NCBI GenBank assembly: GCA_963705525.1
Contig: CAVPJW010000007.1
Location: 62,001-126,000, forward strand
Source: CAVPJW01 sp963705525
GTDB taxonomy: Bacteria > Acidobacteriota > Vicinamibacteria > Vicinamibacterales > CAVPJW01
Direction of reading: 5' to 3'
DNA length: 64,000 bases
Below the pieces are notes generated by a model. The model did not search any database and had not been told where the DNA came from. It saw only the letters and a list, made by a program, of their open reading frames with translations. Every line of letters begins with the position of its first letter. Positions within the stretch are counted from its first letter, which is position 1. This document shows positions 43,499 to 52,313 of this stretch, one piece after another. Both the position numbers and the translations under genes were made by a program.

Positions 43499-45579
43499 GT
43501 GGCCCTTGCTCCCGGCACGCGCCTCGGGGTCTATGAAGTCACCGCCCAGATCGGCGAAGGCGGGATGGGGCAGGTGTACCGGGCGACGGATACGACGCTC
43601 GGGCGCCAGGTCGCGATCAAGATCCTGCCGGACGCGTTCGCGTCCGATCCCGAACGCCTGGCGCGGTTCGAGCGCGAGGCAAAGACGCTCGCATCGCTGA
43701 ATCATCCCCACATCGCGGCGATCTACGGATTCGAGAAGTCGGGCGGCGTGCGCGCTCTTGTGATGGAGCTCGTCGAGGGCGAGGATCTGTCAGAGCGCCT
43801 CGCGCGCGGTGCGATCCCGATCGACGAGGCGCTCCCGATCGCCAGGCAGATCGCGGACGCGCTCGAAGCGGCCCATGAGCAGAACATCATCCACCGCGAT
43901 CTGAAGCCGGCGAACATCAAGGTGCGCGCCGATGGCACGGTGAAAGTCCTCGACTTTGGCCTCGCGAAGGCGGTGGAGCCCGCCGCGGGTTTGTCACCCG
44001 GCATGTCGATGTCCCCGACCGTGACGTCGCCGGCGCAGATGTCCGGCATCGGGGTGGTTCTCGGCACGGCGGCGTACATGGCGCCGGAGCAGGCGCGCGG
44101 GCGGTCGGTCGACAAGCGCGCCGACATCTGGGCGTTTGGCGTGGTGCTGTACGACATGGTGACCGGCCGCCGATTGTTCACCGGCGACACGATCAGCGAT
44201 GTCCTCGCAGCGGTCCTGACGAAGGAGCCCGACCTGTCGGCCGCTCCACGAGAATGGCGCCGCCTGATCGGCCGCTGCCTCGAAAAGGATCCGCGGAAGC
44301 GCCTACGCGATATCGGCGACGCGTGGTTGTTGCTCGACAACGAAGGCGCCCCGATCGGCGTCGCCCCACCTGCGCGCAACAGACTCGTGTGGCCGAGGGC
44401 ACTGGGGGCATTGGTCGCTGGTGCGGTGGCGACGTGGGTGGGGATCGCCGTCAGTAACCGCACGCCGACGCCGGAACCCGTGGCCTTCGTCGAGCCGCCG
44501 CCACCGGGAACCCAATTTCTCGGGCCCCCGATGCCTTCCCCCGACGGCCGGCGGCTGGCGTGGATCGCGGTGGATGTGGCCGGCAAGGCTCGCTTATGGA
44601 CGCGGGAGTTCGGTGACGCGTCGCCGCACGCCATTGACGGGACCGATGGCATCACGACAGCGTTCTGGTCGCCCGATAGCCTGCAGCTCGCATTCGTGGC
44701 GCAAGCCCAGGTCAAGCGGGTCGCGCCAGGCGGCGGCCCGGCGTCGCTGATCGTGGCGGCCAATCCGCGCAGCGGCGTGTGGCTGGCCGACGGTGACATT
44801 TTGTTGGCGGTGACCGGCGAAGGACTCATGCGTGTGCCCGCGACAGGCGGCTCGCTTCGTCCGGCAAACGGCTTCGCATCTGACACGTTTCGGAATCTCA
44901 CCTGTTCACGATCTCCCACGACGAGCGCGAGGTGGCGTGGGAAGCACATGCAAAGGGCACGCTCAATCTGATGCGGCGGCCCGTTGACAGCTCATCGCCG
45001 GCGCAACTGGTCCGGCTCTGGGGCAAGGCAGGCGGCCCGCTTGATTGGTCGCCTGATGGTCGCGTCGTGTTGTATCACTCGGACGACGGCCCAAGCGGAT
45101 CAAACCTTTGGACCGTGCCGATGGACGGGTCCGGCGATCCTGTCCGGCTGACTCAGCCGGGATTTGGCAGTGACGACGGCCAGTTCTCGCCGGATGGCCG
45201 CTGGCTGGCATTCATCGGAGAGGCGACGGGCGAGAAAGAAGTGTACGTCCAGCGCGTCGAGCGCATGAAGCTCGTCGGCGGCCCCGTGCGCGTGTCGGAC
45301 AGTGGTGGCCAGTGGCCGCTCTGGCGGCGCGACGGCGCGGAGTTGTTCTTCATGAACCATGGGACCCTCATGGCGACCGAGTTCCATGGACAGAACGATC
45401 GCCCGGCGAGCGTGCCGCGATTGCTGTTCACGATCGCCGGCCTGGGCAGCAGCCCCTTCGGATTCGGTCGCGCATATGCCGTGACGCCTGACGGACAGCG
45501 CGTCATTGCAATCGTGTCGGCGACCGATCCGACACCGCGTCCGGCGACCGTCATTCTCAACTTCAACAAGAAGCCGTGA
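43499..45579 (+). CDS. Ser/Thr protein kinase with PD40/TolB-like propeller, one frameshift
   Basis: The GTG at 43499 opens a PknB-type kinase: GEGGMGQVYRA (about 19-29), VAIKIL, HRDLKPANIK (about 133-142), DFGLAKA and GTAAYMAPEQARG. A membrane segment at about 300-320 puts the C-terminal propeller outside (FLGPPMPSPDGRRLAWIA, TTAFWSPDSLQLAFVAQ). At about 44897-44900 the frame is lost. Homology continues in the next frame from LFTISHDEREVAWEAHAKG to 45579 (FSPDGRWLAFIGEA, WPLWRRDGAELFF). One base seems to be missing near 44898. The repaired protein would be about 693 aa and would sense an external signal through the propeller. Confidence 0.83.
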
Positions 45580-45584
45580 CGGTT

Positions 45585-45605
45585 GCTGCCGCGTGAGCCG
45601 GCAGC
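45585..45605 (+). terminator. Hairpin after the kinase gene
   Basis: GCTGCCG (45585-45591) and CGGCAGC (45599-45605) form a perfect 7-bp stem with a 7-nt loop, six bases past the kinase stop. No T tract follows, so it is a weak terminator candidate. Confidence 0.4.
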
Positions 45606-45787
45606 GGTTGCGCGCTCCTCGCACCTCTGTAAGACCGCACGTACGGATGCGCCGGCGTTGCTACGCGCCCGCGGAGTGGAGAGCCGGGTCACGATCGAAC
45701 ACGCGGACCTGAAGATGACGCGCGTGATTCCCACCACCTCAGATGCGAGCATTGTCGAAGCGGACCTGATGTAAGAGATCGTCTCGA

Positions 45788-47464
45788 TCAGTATCCCGCG
45801 GCCTTCCCGGCCGCGGAGCGCCCGTCCGATCCTCCCTGCAGCCAACCACCGTCGCTGACGATGGCGGCCACTTGCGCCAGGACGACACCGGGCGCGTAGT
45901 CGACGGCGTACCCGCGCGATTGAAGAAGCGCCACGGTATCAGGCGAGATGCCGCGCTCGAGGAAGAGCGTGTCGGGTTGCCATTGATGATGGATGCGCGG
46001 CGCGTCAATCGCATCCTGCACGTTCATGCTGAAATCAACGACGTTCAGGATGACCTGCATGACCGCCGTCGAAATGCGCGAGCCCCCCGGCGCACCGACT
46101 GTCATGAAAAACTTCCCGTCCTTCACGAGAATCGTGGGCGTCATCGACGAGAGCGGCCGTTTGCCTGGCTGAATGGCGTTGTTTTCGCCCTGCACGAGGC
46201 CGAACATGTTCGGCGTGCCGGGCTTCGACGCGAAATCGTCCATCTCGTTGTTGAGCAGGAAGCCGAGCCCCGGCACGGTGATGCCGTTGCCGAAGCCTCC
46301 GTTCAACGTGTACGTCACCGCGACGGCGTTGCCTTCAGCGTCGACCACGGAGTAGTGCGTCGTCTCCATGTGCTCCGTGCCGGAGGGCCGGCCGGGACGC
46401 ACCTCTGTGCTCGGCGTGGCGCGCTCGGGATCGATCGTGGCGCGAAGCCTGGTGAGGTACGCGGGATCGAGGAGACCCGCGATCGGCACCTTCACAAAAT
46501 CCGGATCGCCGACGTATTCGTTGCGATCGGCGTATGCGCGGCGCATCGCCTCGGCCAGGTAATGAATCGCGGACGCGGATCCGGAGCCGCCTTTGTCGTA
46601 GCCGGTGCCATTCAGAATGCCGAGCATTTCGAGCAAGGCGATGCCCCCCGAGCTCGACGGCGGCGCGGTGAGCACGGTGTAGTCCTTGTAGGTGCCCTGC
46701 AGCGGCGTGCGCTCGATCGCTTTGTAGTTCTTGAGATCCGACGCGGAGATCAGGCCGCCATGCCGGCCCATCTCCTCGACGAGACGCCTGGCGGTCTCTC
46801 CTTCGTAGAATTCCTGCGGCCCGCGAGCCGAGATCCGCTGGAGCGTCTCGGCCAGTTCCGGCTGGACGAGCGTGTCACCCATCTCGTAGAACGAACCGTT
46901 CCGCTGGAAGATGCGAGCGGATTCCGGATCGGCGGAAAGCCCCTTCGAATTCCTGAGTCCTTCCGATAGCGCGTATGAAATGGAGATGCCCTTCGAGGCC
47001 AGAGCGATTGCCGGAGCAACGTTCTCGGCCCAGGTCTTCCGGCCGTACTTGGTCACGGCCATCTCGAAGCCGCGCACCGTGCCCGGCACGCCGGACGACC
47101 GCCATCCCTCGATGCTGTCTTTGGTCAGATTGCCTTGCGCGTCGAGATACATGTTGCGCGACGCCTTCTCGGGCGCGCGCTCTCGAAAGTCGATGAACGT
47201 GCTGGACCCGTTCGCGAGGCGGATCAGCATGTAGCCGCCGCCGCCGAGATTGCCCGCGAACGGATGCGTCACCGCCATGGCCAAGCCGACCGCGACGGCC
47301 GCGTCGACGGCATTGCCGCCGTTCTGGAGCACGCTCACGCCGACATCGGCGGCCATCGATTCCATCGCCACCACCATGCCGTGCCGCGCGCGAAGCGGCT
47401 GGCGGACGGCCTGGGCCGGGATGGCAAGGCCGGCGCAGAGGATCAGAATCGCATAGCGTCGCAT
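45788..47464 (-). CDS. ggt: Gamma-glutamyltransferase
   Basis: 558 aa from the ATG at 47464, followed by a signal peptide ending near PAQAV. The precursor's autocleavage site is METTHYSVVD, with the nucleophile Thr at about 369, so large and small subunits are expected. Other family blocks are GMVVAMESMAADVGVSVLQ, FIDFRERAPEKAS, GNAVAVTYTLNGGFG, PGKRPLSSMTPTILVK and GAPGGSRISTAVMQ. The enzyme transfers or hydrolyses gamma-glutamyl groups of glutathione in the periplasm. The 208-bp spacer to the kinase holds no recognised gene. Confidence 0.94.
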   Translation of the reverse strand: MRRYAILILCAGLAIPAQAVRQPLRARHGMVVAMESMAADVGVSVLQNGGNAVDAAVAVGLAMAVTHPFAGNLGGGGYMLIRLANGSSTFIDFRERAPEKASRNMYLDAQGNLTKDSIEGWRSSGVPGTVRGFEMAVTKYGRKTWAENVAPAIALASKGISISYALSEGLRNSKGLSADPESARIFQRNGSFYEMGDTLVQPELAETLQRISARGPQEFYEGETARRLVEEMGRHGGLISASDLKNYKAIERTPLQGTYKDYTVLTAPPSSSGGIALLEMLGILNGTGYDKGGSGSASAIHYLAEAMRRAYADRNEYVGDPDFVKVPIAGLLDPAYLTRLRATIDPERATPSTEVRPGRPSGTEHMETTHYSVVDAEGNAVAVTYTLNGGFGNGITVPGLGFLLNNEMDDFASKPGTPNMFGLVQGENNAIQPGKRPLSSMTPTILVKDGKFFMTVGAPGGSRISTAVMQVILNVVDFSMNVQDAIDAPRIHHQWQPDTLFLERGISPDTVALLQSRGYAVDYAPGVVLAQVAAIVSDGGWLQGGSDGRSAAGKAAGY

Positions 47465-47505
47465 GACTTCAGAGCCTACCACAGGGGGATGGGACACTCT
47501 GAAGG

Positions 47506-48198
47506 TCAGAGCGCCCGCAGCTGATCGCTCTCGTCGCGCAACTCGCGCAGGAAACGCTGCAGTTCCGCGCGGCGGTCGGGCATGGCCTGACGACCGGCAG
47601 GCGAGAGCACCCGCGAGGGTACCTGCCGCAGATTGTCCTCCAGCATCTTCACCACGGCAGGACCGTCCGGATCGCCGCCATTCGGATCGGCCAGCGCCAT
47701 GACGCGCGCGATGCCGATCGCGCCCAGCCAGTCCAGCGCATCGGCATCGTGCAGGTAACGGGCTTCCGCTTCCACGGGCTCGCGGTCGAACATGTGAGTG
47801 CGGACGGCAGCGCGCACCGCTTCGAGCTTGGCCATGGGAAAGCCTGTGTCCACGAGCGTCCTGGCCATCAGGTCCGCCGCCACGTCGGCATGATCGGCCC
47901 TTTCGTCCTCCCAGGGCTTGAACGCGGCCATGTCGTGCAGGAAGGCTGCAGCGAACAACACATCGTCATCGACCGCAACGTGATCGGCCGCCGCGAGGCG
48001 GCGGGCGAGATCGTAGTCGCGCACCGAGTGCGAGTAGCCCCATGCCGGATTACGAAAATGTTCGCGCGCGAAGTCCCGCACGTTGGCGCGCCAGTCCCCA
48101 CCCGCCGCCGGGCGCGGCGCGTCCGCAGGCAACCCGGCAGTTTGCACCAACCCCACTCCCGTCAGCGCCAGGATCGCTCCCAGTTTCTGCAGCAGCAT
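47506..48198 (-). CDS. Secreted or membrane-anchored HD-domain phosphohydrolase
   Basis: 230 aa with a signal-like N-terminus (LGAILALTGVGLVQTAGLPA). HD-domain ligands are seen in WGYSHSVRDYDLARRL, FAAAFLHDMAAF, RTHMFDREP and YLHDADALDWLG. It belongs to the YedJ/YfbR-like HD group in pattern. Exported HD proteins are uncommon, so the signal may instead be an anchor. Its start at 48198 is the first of a divergent pair with the MalY-like gene. ggt lies 41 bp downstream on the same strand. Confidence 0.8.
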   Translation of the reverse strand: MLLQKLGAILALTGVGLVQTAGLPADAPRPAAGGDWRANVRDFAREHFRNPAWGYSHSVRDYDLARRLAAADHVAVDDDVLFAAAFLHDMAAFKPWEDERADHADVAADLMARTLVDTGFPMAKLEAVRAAVRTHMFDREPVEAEARYLHDADALDWLGAIGIARVMALADPNGGDPDGPAVVKMLEDNLRQVPSRVLSPAGRQAMPDRRAELQRFLRELRDESDQLRAL

Positions 48199-48471
48199 GT
48201 GTTCACTCTCCAGAGTTTCTAACGGTGGACACTATATATATGCTCGAGCCGAAGCTAGCGGCTGGCAGGCGAGAGCCGAGAGCTGACCGGTGACAATCAA
48301 AGACAAGAGAAGGTGGGCGCCGTCGGATCGTTGGCCACGCGAAATCAACGTAGAGTGGCCCGATATGTGCTACTTTCAGCGCCAGCATCGGGGACCATCC
48401 AGCCGGGTCTGGAGCATCGGTCCTCCCGCGGCAGGCTGTCGATGACCGGCATGGCATCAGAGGAGGGTCTC

Positions 48472-49884
48472 TTGGAACAACAGAACCACGGACATGACCG
48501 CCGATCGTTTCTGAGGAATGCCGGACTCGGCGCCAGCGTGCTCGCGCTGCAGCCCTTGCTCGCTGGCGTGAGCAGCAAGGCCGATGCGGCGGCCGCCAAA
48601 AAGCCCGGCAATGGCTTCGACTTCGACACGCCTCTCAACCGCCTCGGCACCGACAGCGTGCACTGGGATCTCCCCAAGCGCACCGAGAACATGTCGAAGA
48701 TCATTGCGGGCATGGGCGTCGCCGACATGGATTTCCGCTGCGCGCCATCCATCACTGCAGCCCTGCGCAAGCGCATCGATCACGAGAACTGGGGCTATCT
48801 CGACATGGGATCGCCCGGTCCGGAAGCCTTCGTCCAGGGCATCATCGACTGGAACAAGAAGCACTACGGCATCGACGGCATCACGCACGACAACATCGCC
48901 ATCGGTACGGGTGTTCATTCCGGGTTGATCGCGGCGCTCACAGCCTTCGCCCCTCGGGGCAGCAAGGTCTTGATGGCCACGCCGATCTACGCGGGCTTCT
49001 ATTTTGATTTGTCGATCACCAAGACCGTCGCGGAAGAAAGCCTGATGACGTACTCCAACGGGCGGTTCGAAATCGACTGGGACGACTTCGAGCGCCGCAT
49101 GACGCCGGAGGTCAAGGTTTCGATTCTGTGCAATCCGCAGAATCCGACAGGCCGAGCGTGGACGAAGGAGGAGCTCACGCGCTACGGCGAGCTCTGCCTC
49201 AAGCACAACATCATCGTCCTGGCCGACGAGATTCACTGCGATTTCGTCACCAAGGGCAACAAGTACATCCCGTTCAGCACGCTCGATGACAAGAAGATCG
49301 TCGCCAACAGCCTGACGTTCAAGTCGGCCAGCAAGTCTTTCTCGCTGGCGGCCATGAAGTGCGCGTGGTTCTACTCGAGCAATGCCGACCTGTTCAAGCA
49401 GACCGCCGACTTGAACCACGCCGATTTGAACACACTGGGCATGATCGCGGCGCAGTCGGCGTACGCCGGCGGCGAGGACTGGTTGAAGGGGGTCGTCGAG
49501 TACATCGACGGCAATCACGACTTCGCTCACGAGTACATCAAGGAGCACATTCCGCTCGTGAAGATCGGCCAGAAGCCGGAGTCCACGTATCTCCAGTGGC
49601 TGGATGTCACGGCCGTCGCCGAGAAGATCGGCGCTCAGGAGATGGCCGACCAGGAAAACAAGAAGCCGCAGCCCATCAGCGTATTGACCGGCAAGCCGAC
49701 GGTCATCAAGGCCGACGACATGGTGAACAAATGGTTCGCCAAGAACGCCTATGTGGCGATGGTGCCTGGCAACTTCTTCGGTAAGGGCGGCGAGAACCGT
49801 CTCCGCATGAACATCGCCACCGCCCGCCCGACGCTCAAAGCGGCGCTCGACAGCATGGCGCAGGCGGTCAAGAGCTTGACGTAG
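48472..49884 (+). CDS. Tat-exported MalY/PatB-type PLP enzyme (aminotransferase or C-S lyase)
   Basis: 470 aa from the TTG at 48472, chosen because AGGAGG lies five bases before it; ATG codons at 48442 and 48451 lack a site. The N-terminus carries a twin-arginine signal (DRRSFLRNAGLGAS). The rest is a fold-type I PLP enzyme of the MalY/PatB group: WGYLDMGSPGPEAF, CNPQNPTGRAWTKEEL, LADEIHCDFV and KSASKSFSLAAMKCAW with the Schiff-base Lys at about 288. Family members cleave cystathionine or cysteine conjugates. A periplasmic PLP enzyme is unusual and fits Tat export of a folded holoenzyme. A terminator-like hairpin follows. Confidence 0.85.
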   Translation: MEQQNHGHDRRSFLRNAGLGASVLALQPLLAGVSSKADAAAAKKPGNGFDFDTPLNRLGTDSVHWDLPKRTENMSKIIAGMGVADMDFRCAPSITAALRKRIDHENWGYLDMGSPGPEAFVQGIIDWNKKHYGIDGITHDNIAIGTGVHSGLIAALTAFAPRGSKVLMATPIYAGFYFDLSITKTVAEESLMTYSNGRFEIDWDDFERRMTPEVKVSILCNPQNPTGRAWTKEELTRYGELCLKHNIIVLADEIHCDFVTKGNKYIPFSTLDDKKIVANSLTFKSASKSFSLAAMKCAWFYSSNADLFKQTADLNHADLNTLGMIAAQSAYAGGEDWLKGVVEYIDGNHDFAHEYIKEHIPLVKIGQKPESTYLQWLDVTAVAEKIGAQEMADQENKKPQPISVLTGKPTVIKADDMVNKWFAKNAYVAMVPGNFFGKGGENRLRMNIATARPTLKAALDSMAQAVKSLT

Positions 49885-49900
49885 ATCGTCCCAGAACCCC

Positions 49901-49910
49901 GTGACGTCAC
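49901..49910. promoter_or_regulatory. Perfect 10-bp palindrome GTGACGTCAC
   Basis: A fully symmetric GTGACGTCAC lies between the MalY-like stop and the terminator-like hairpin. It could be a protein-binding site for the downstream operon, but the evidence is only its symmetry and place. Confidence 0.3.
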
Positions 49911-49941
49911 GCAAATTTCCCCCGCCGTGGGAGATTTTTGC
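49911..49941 (+). terminator. Probable terminator of the MalY-like gene
   Basis: GCAAATTTCCC and GGGAGATTTTTGC form an imperfect stem with a 7-nt loop, starting 27 bases past the stop codon. The right arm itself contains a run of five T. Confidence 0.5.
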
Positions 49942-49944
49942 ACC

Positions 49945-50143
49945 TGAGGGGACGGACTCGAACACCGTGGTTCGATTCTCGGGTTGTCTGGGGTCTGGCC
50001 CTCGGTCACGGGGGCACAGCGAATGCAGAGTACTAAGGAGACGTCCGAAGGCGGCTTGGCTGTCTCAGTAACCCTCTGCTAGGCGATGGCTCTCTGGAGC
50101 CCCGGGCCGTCAGATCCGGGGCTCCATTTCCTTTGGTCCCACC
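49945..50143 (+). ncRNA. Structured 5' leader of the pta-ackA-pflBA operon, riboswitch or attenuator candidate
   Basis: About 200 nt precede pta. Three separate foldings are visible by eye. A small hairpin pairs CGAAC (49959-49963) with GTTCG (49970-49974). A long interrupted helix pairs GCAGAG (50025-50030) with CTCTGC (50074-50079), TACT (50031-50034) with AGTA (50067-50070), and GAGAC (50038-50042) with GTCTC (50062-50066); a 3-nt bulge lies on each side. A 10-bp GC hairpin, GGAGCCCCGG (50096-50105) with CCGGGGCTCC (50116-50125), ends 18 bases before the pta start and could act as a terminator or hide the start site. I cannot match it to a known class; the ZTP/pfl consensus is not present. 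Confidence 0.5.
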
Positions 50144-51076
50144 ATGACTCATCCGGGAACGGGCAAGTACGAACTGTTGCTGGAACGGTGCCGCGGCCTG
50201 GCGCCGATCCCGACGGCGGTCGCCTATCCCTGCGAGGAAACGGCGCTGGCTGGCGCGATTGACGCGGGCACCCAGGGTCTGATCGTGCCCATCCTGGTCG
50301 GACCGGCAGCGACGATCGCTGAGATCGCCAAGACGAAAGGCATCGACCTCGAAGGCGTGCAAATCGTGGACGTGGCCGACAGCCGCGCCTCGGCGGCCAA
50401 GGCGGTGGAACTGGTCCGCCAGGGCAAAGCCGAGTTGCTGATGAAAGGCAGCCTGCACTCGGACGAAGTGCTGGGTGCAGTCATCGCCAAGGAAACCGGG
50501 CTCCGGACGGGTCGCCGTCTGAGCCATGTGTTCCTGATGGACGTGCCCACGTACCACAAGGTCCTGATCGTGACCGACGCCGCCATCAACATCGCGCCGA
50601 CGCTCGAGGACAAGGTGGACATCTGCCAGAACGCGATCGATCTGGCGCGGACGTTCGGCGTGGAACGGCCGAAGGTCGCGATCCTGGCCGCAGTCGAGAC
50701 GGTGAATTCGAAGATGCCGGCGACGATTGACGCCGCCGCGCTCTGCAAGATGGCCGAGCGCGGACAGATCAAGGGCGGGATCCTGGACGGCCCGCTGGCG
50801 TTCGACAACGCCATCAGCCGCGATGCGGCGAAAATGAAGGGGATCACGTCGGAGGTCGCCGGCGATCCCGATATTCTGCTCGCGCCAGACCTCGAGGCCG
50901 GAAACATGATGGCCAAACAATTGAGCTTCCTGGCCAACGCCGACAGCGCCGGCCTCGTGCTCGGCGCCCGCGTTCCGGTCATCCTCACCAGCCGAGCCGA
51001 CAGCCTCCGATCGCGCATCGCCAGCTGCGCGGTTGCGGTGCTCGCGGCCCACGCCCGGCGCCAGCCGCCACGTTGA
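50144..51076 (+). CDS. pta: Phosphate acetyl/butyryltransferase
   Basis: 310 aa, the short form without the N-terminal P-loop domain. The phosphotransacetylase pattern is clear: PILVGPAATIAEIAK, LMKGSLHSDEVLGAVI, LSHVFLMDVPTYHKVLIVTD, INIAPTLEDKVDICQNA, GILDGPLAFDNAIS and ILLAPDLEAGNMMAKQL. It would exchange CoA for phosphate on an acyl-CoA, making acetyl phosphate for the acetate kinase encoded next. Acetyl versus butyryl preference cannot be read from the sequence; the ackA and pflB neighbours favour acetyl. First gene of the operon, behind the structured leader. Confidence 0.88.
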   Translation: MTHPGTGKYELLLERCRGLAPIPTAVAYPCEETALAGAIDAGTQGLIVPILVGPAATIAEIAKTKGIDLEGVQIVDVADSRASAAKAVELVRQGKAELLMKGSLHSDEVLGAVIAKETGLRTGRRLSHVFLMDVPTYHKVLIVTDAAINIAPTLEDKVDICQNAIDLARTFGVERPKVAILAAVETVNSKMPATIDAAALCKMAERGQIKGGILDGPLAFDNAISRDAAKMKGITSEVAGDPDILLAPDLEAGNMMAKQLSFLANADSAGLVLGARVPVILTSRADSLRSRIASCAVAVLAAHARRQPPR

Positions 51077-51092
51077 TCGCGGCGAGGTGGCC

Positions 51093-52289
51093 ATGGACGA
51101 CTACGCTCTCGTCTTCAATGCGGGCTCCTCGAGCCTGAAGTTCTGCGTGTACCGGCGGCCCGCCGAGGACACCTGGCGGCTGGACGCGCGCGGCCAGATC
51201 GACGGCATCGGGACGTCGCCGCGCCTGACAGCCAAAGATGACGCCGGCGGTTCGGTCGCCGACGAGAAGCTGGACGCCTCCGTTCGCGACGGTCGCGCCG
51301 CGCTCGGCGTGCTGGCCGGATGGCTTCGCGCCCGCTACGGCGGATCGCGTGTGCTCGGCGTGGGCCATCGGGTCGTCCACGGAGGCGCCAAATACGCCGG
51401 CCCGTGCATCGTCACGCCAGCCGTCCTCGACGATCTGCGGGGACTGGTGCCGCTGGCGCCGCTCCATCAGCCGTACAACATCGCCGCCATCGAGGCGGTG
51501 AGCGAAAAGTTGCCCGGCGTGCCGCAGGTGGCGTGTTTCGATACGAGCTTCCACCGCGGCCAGCCGGCCGTGGCGGAACTGGTGCCGCTCCCGAAGGCGA
51601 TTCGTGATGCCGGCGTCCAGCGCTACGGCTTCCACGGACTCTCGTACCAGTACATCGCGTCTCGGCTGCCCGCAGTGGCGTCGGACATCGCCGACGGCCG
51701 CGTGATCGTCGCCCATCTGGGCAGCGGCGCCAGCCTGTGCGCGATGAAGGCGCGGAAGAGCATGGACAGTACGCTCGGCTTCACCGCGCTCGACGGGCTC
51801 TGCATGGGCACGCGCCCGGGGTCGCTCGATGCCGGCGTGATCCTGCATCTGTTCCAGACAATGGGGTGGTCGGCGGCCGATGTGGAGAAGCTGCTGTACA
51901 AACAGTCGGGCCTCATCGGAATTTCGGGCATCAGCAACGACATGCGCGATTTGCTCACTAACCCCGATCCAGCGGCGCGTCTGGCCGTGGACTACTTCGT
52001 GTATCAGGCGGCCAAGCACATCGGGGCGCTGGCCTCCGTGCTCGGCGGGGTGGACGCACTGGTCTTCACTGCCGGAATCGGCGAGCATTCGGCGGAGATC
52101 CGCCACCGGATCTGCGAGGCGTCGGCGTGGCTCGGCGTCACGCTGGATTCCGGCGCCAACGCGGGTCACGGGCCCAGGATTTCCACCTCCGGCAGCCGCG
52201 TATCGGCCTGGGTCGTTCCCACAAACGAAGAGCTGATGATCGCGCGGCATACCGGCGCGCTGCTCGGCATTTCCGGCCGCCGCGCGTGA
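51093..52289 (+). CDS. ackA: Acetate kinase
   Basis: 398 aa from the ATG at 51093 (GGCGAGG upstream), 17 bp after pta. ASKHA-fold acetokinase blocks are intact: VFNAGSSSLKFCVY, GHRVVHGG, APLHQPYN, ACFDTSFH, YGFHGLSYQYI, HLGSGASLCA, MDSTLGFTALDGLCMGTRPG and FTAGIGEHSAEIR. It makes ATP and acetate from acetyl phosphate in the cytoplasm, completing substrate-level phosphorylation after PflB and Pta. Confidence 0.94.
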   Translation: MDDYALVFNAGSSSLKFCVYRRPAEDTWRLDARGQIDGIGTSPRLTAKDDAGGSVADEKLDASVRDGRAALGVLAGWLRARYGGSRVLGVGHRVVHGGAKYAGPCIVTPAVLDDLRGLVPLAPLHQPYNIAAIEAVSEKLPGVPQVACFDTSFHRGQPAVAELVPLPKAIRDAGVQRYGFHGLSYQYIASRLPAVASDIADGRVIVAHLGSGASLCAMKARKSMDSTLGFTALDGLCMGTRPGSLDAGVILHLFQTMGWSAADVEKLLYKQSGLIGISGISNDMRDLLTNPDPAARLAVDYFVYQAAKHIGALASVLGGVDALVFTAGIGEHSAEIRHRICEASAWLGVTLDSGANAGHGPRISTSGSRVSAWVVPTNEELMIARHTGALLGISGRRA

Positions 52290-52313
52290 GGCGCGGTGCC
52301 CTTGGAGTTTGAC

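Noticed and set aside
48457..49965. A 502-codon minus-strand open frame
   Set aside because: It is antisense to the MalY-like enzyme and shows no domain.
49959..49985. tRNA or tmRNA 3' part, because of GGTTCGATTC at 49969
   Set aside because: No 5-bp T stem, acceptor stem or anticodon arm can be drawn around it.
50081..50125. Fluoride riboswitch, because of GGCGATGG
   Set aside because: The required downstream unpaired A-rich segment and the second conserved block are missing.
49945..50143. ZTP (pfl) riboswitch before pta-pflB
   Set aside because: The conserved core blocks of that class are not present; only the gene context is suggestive.
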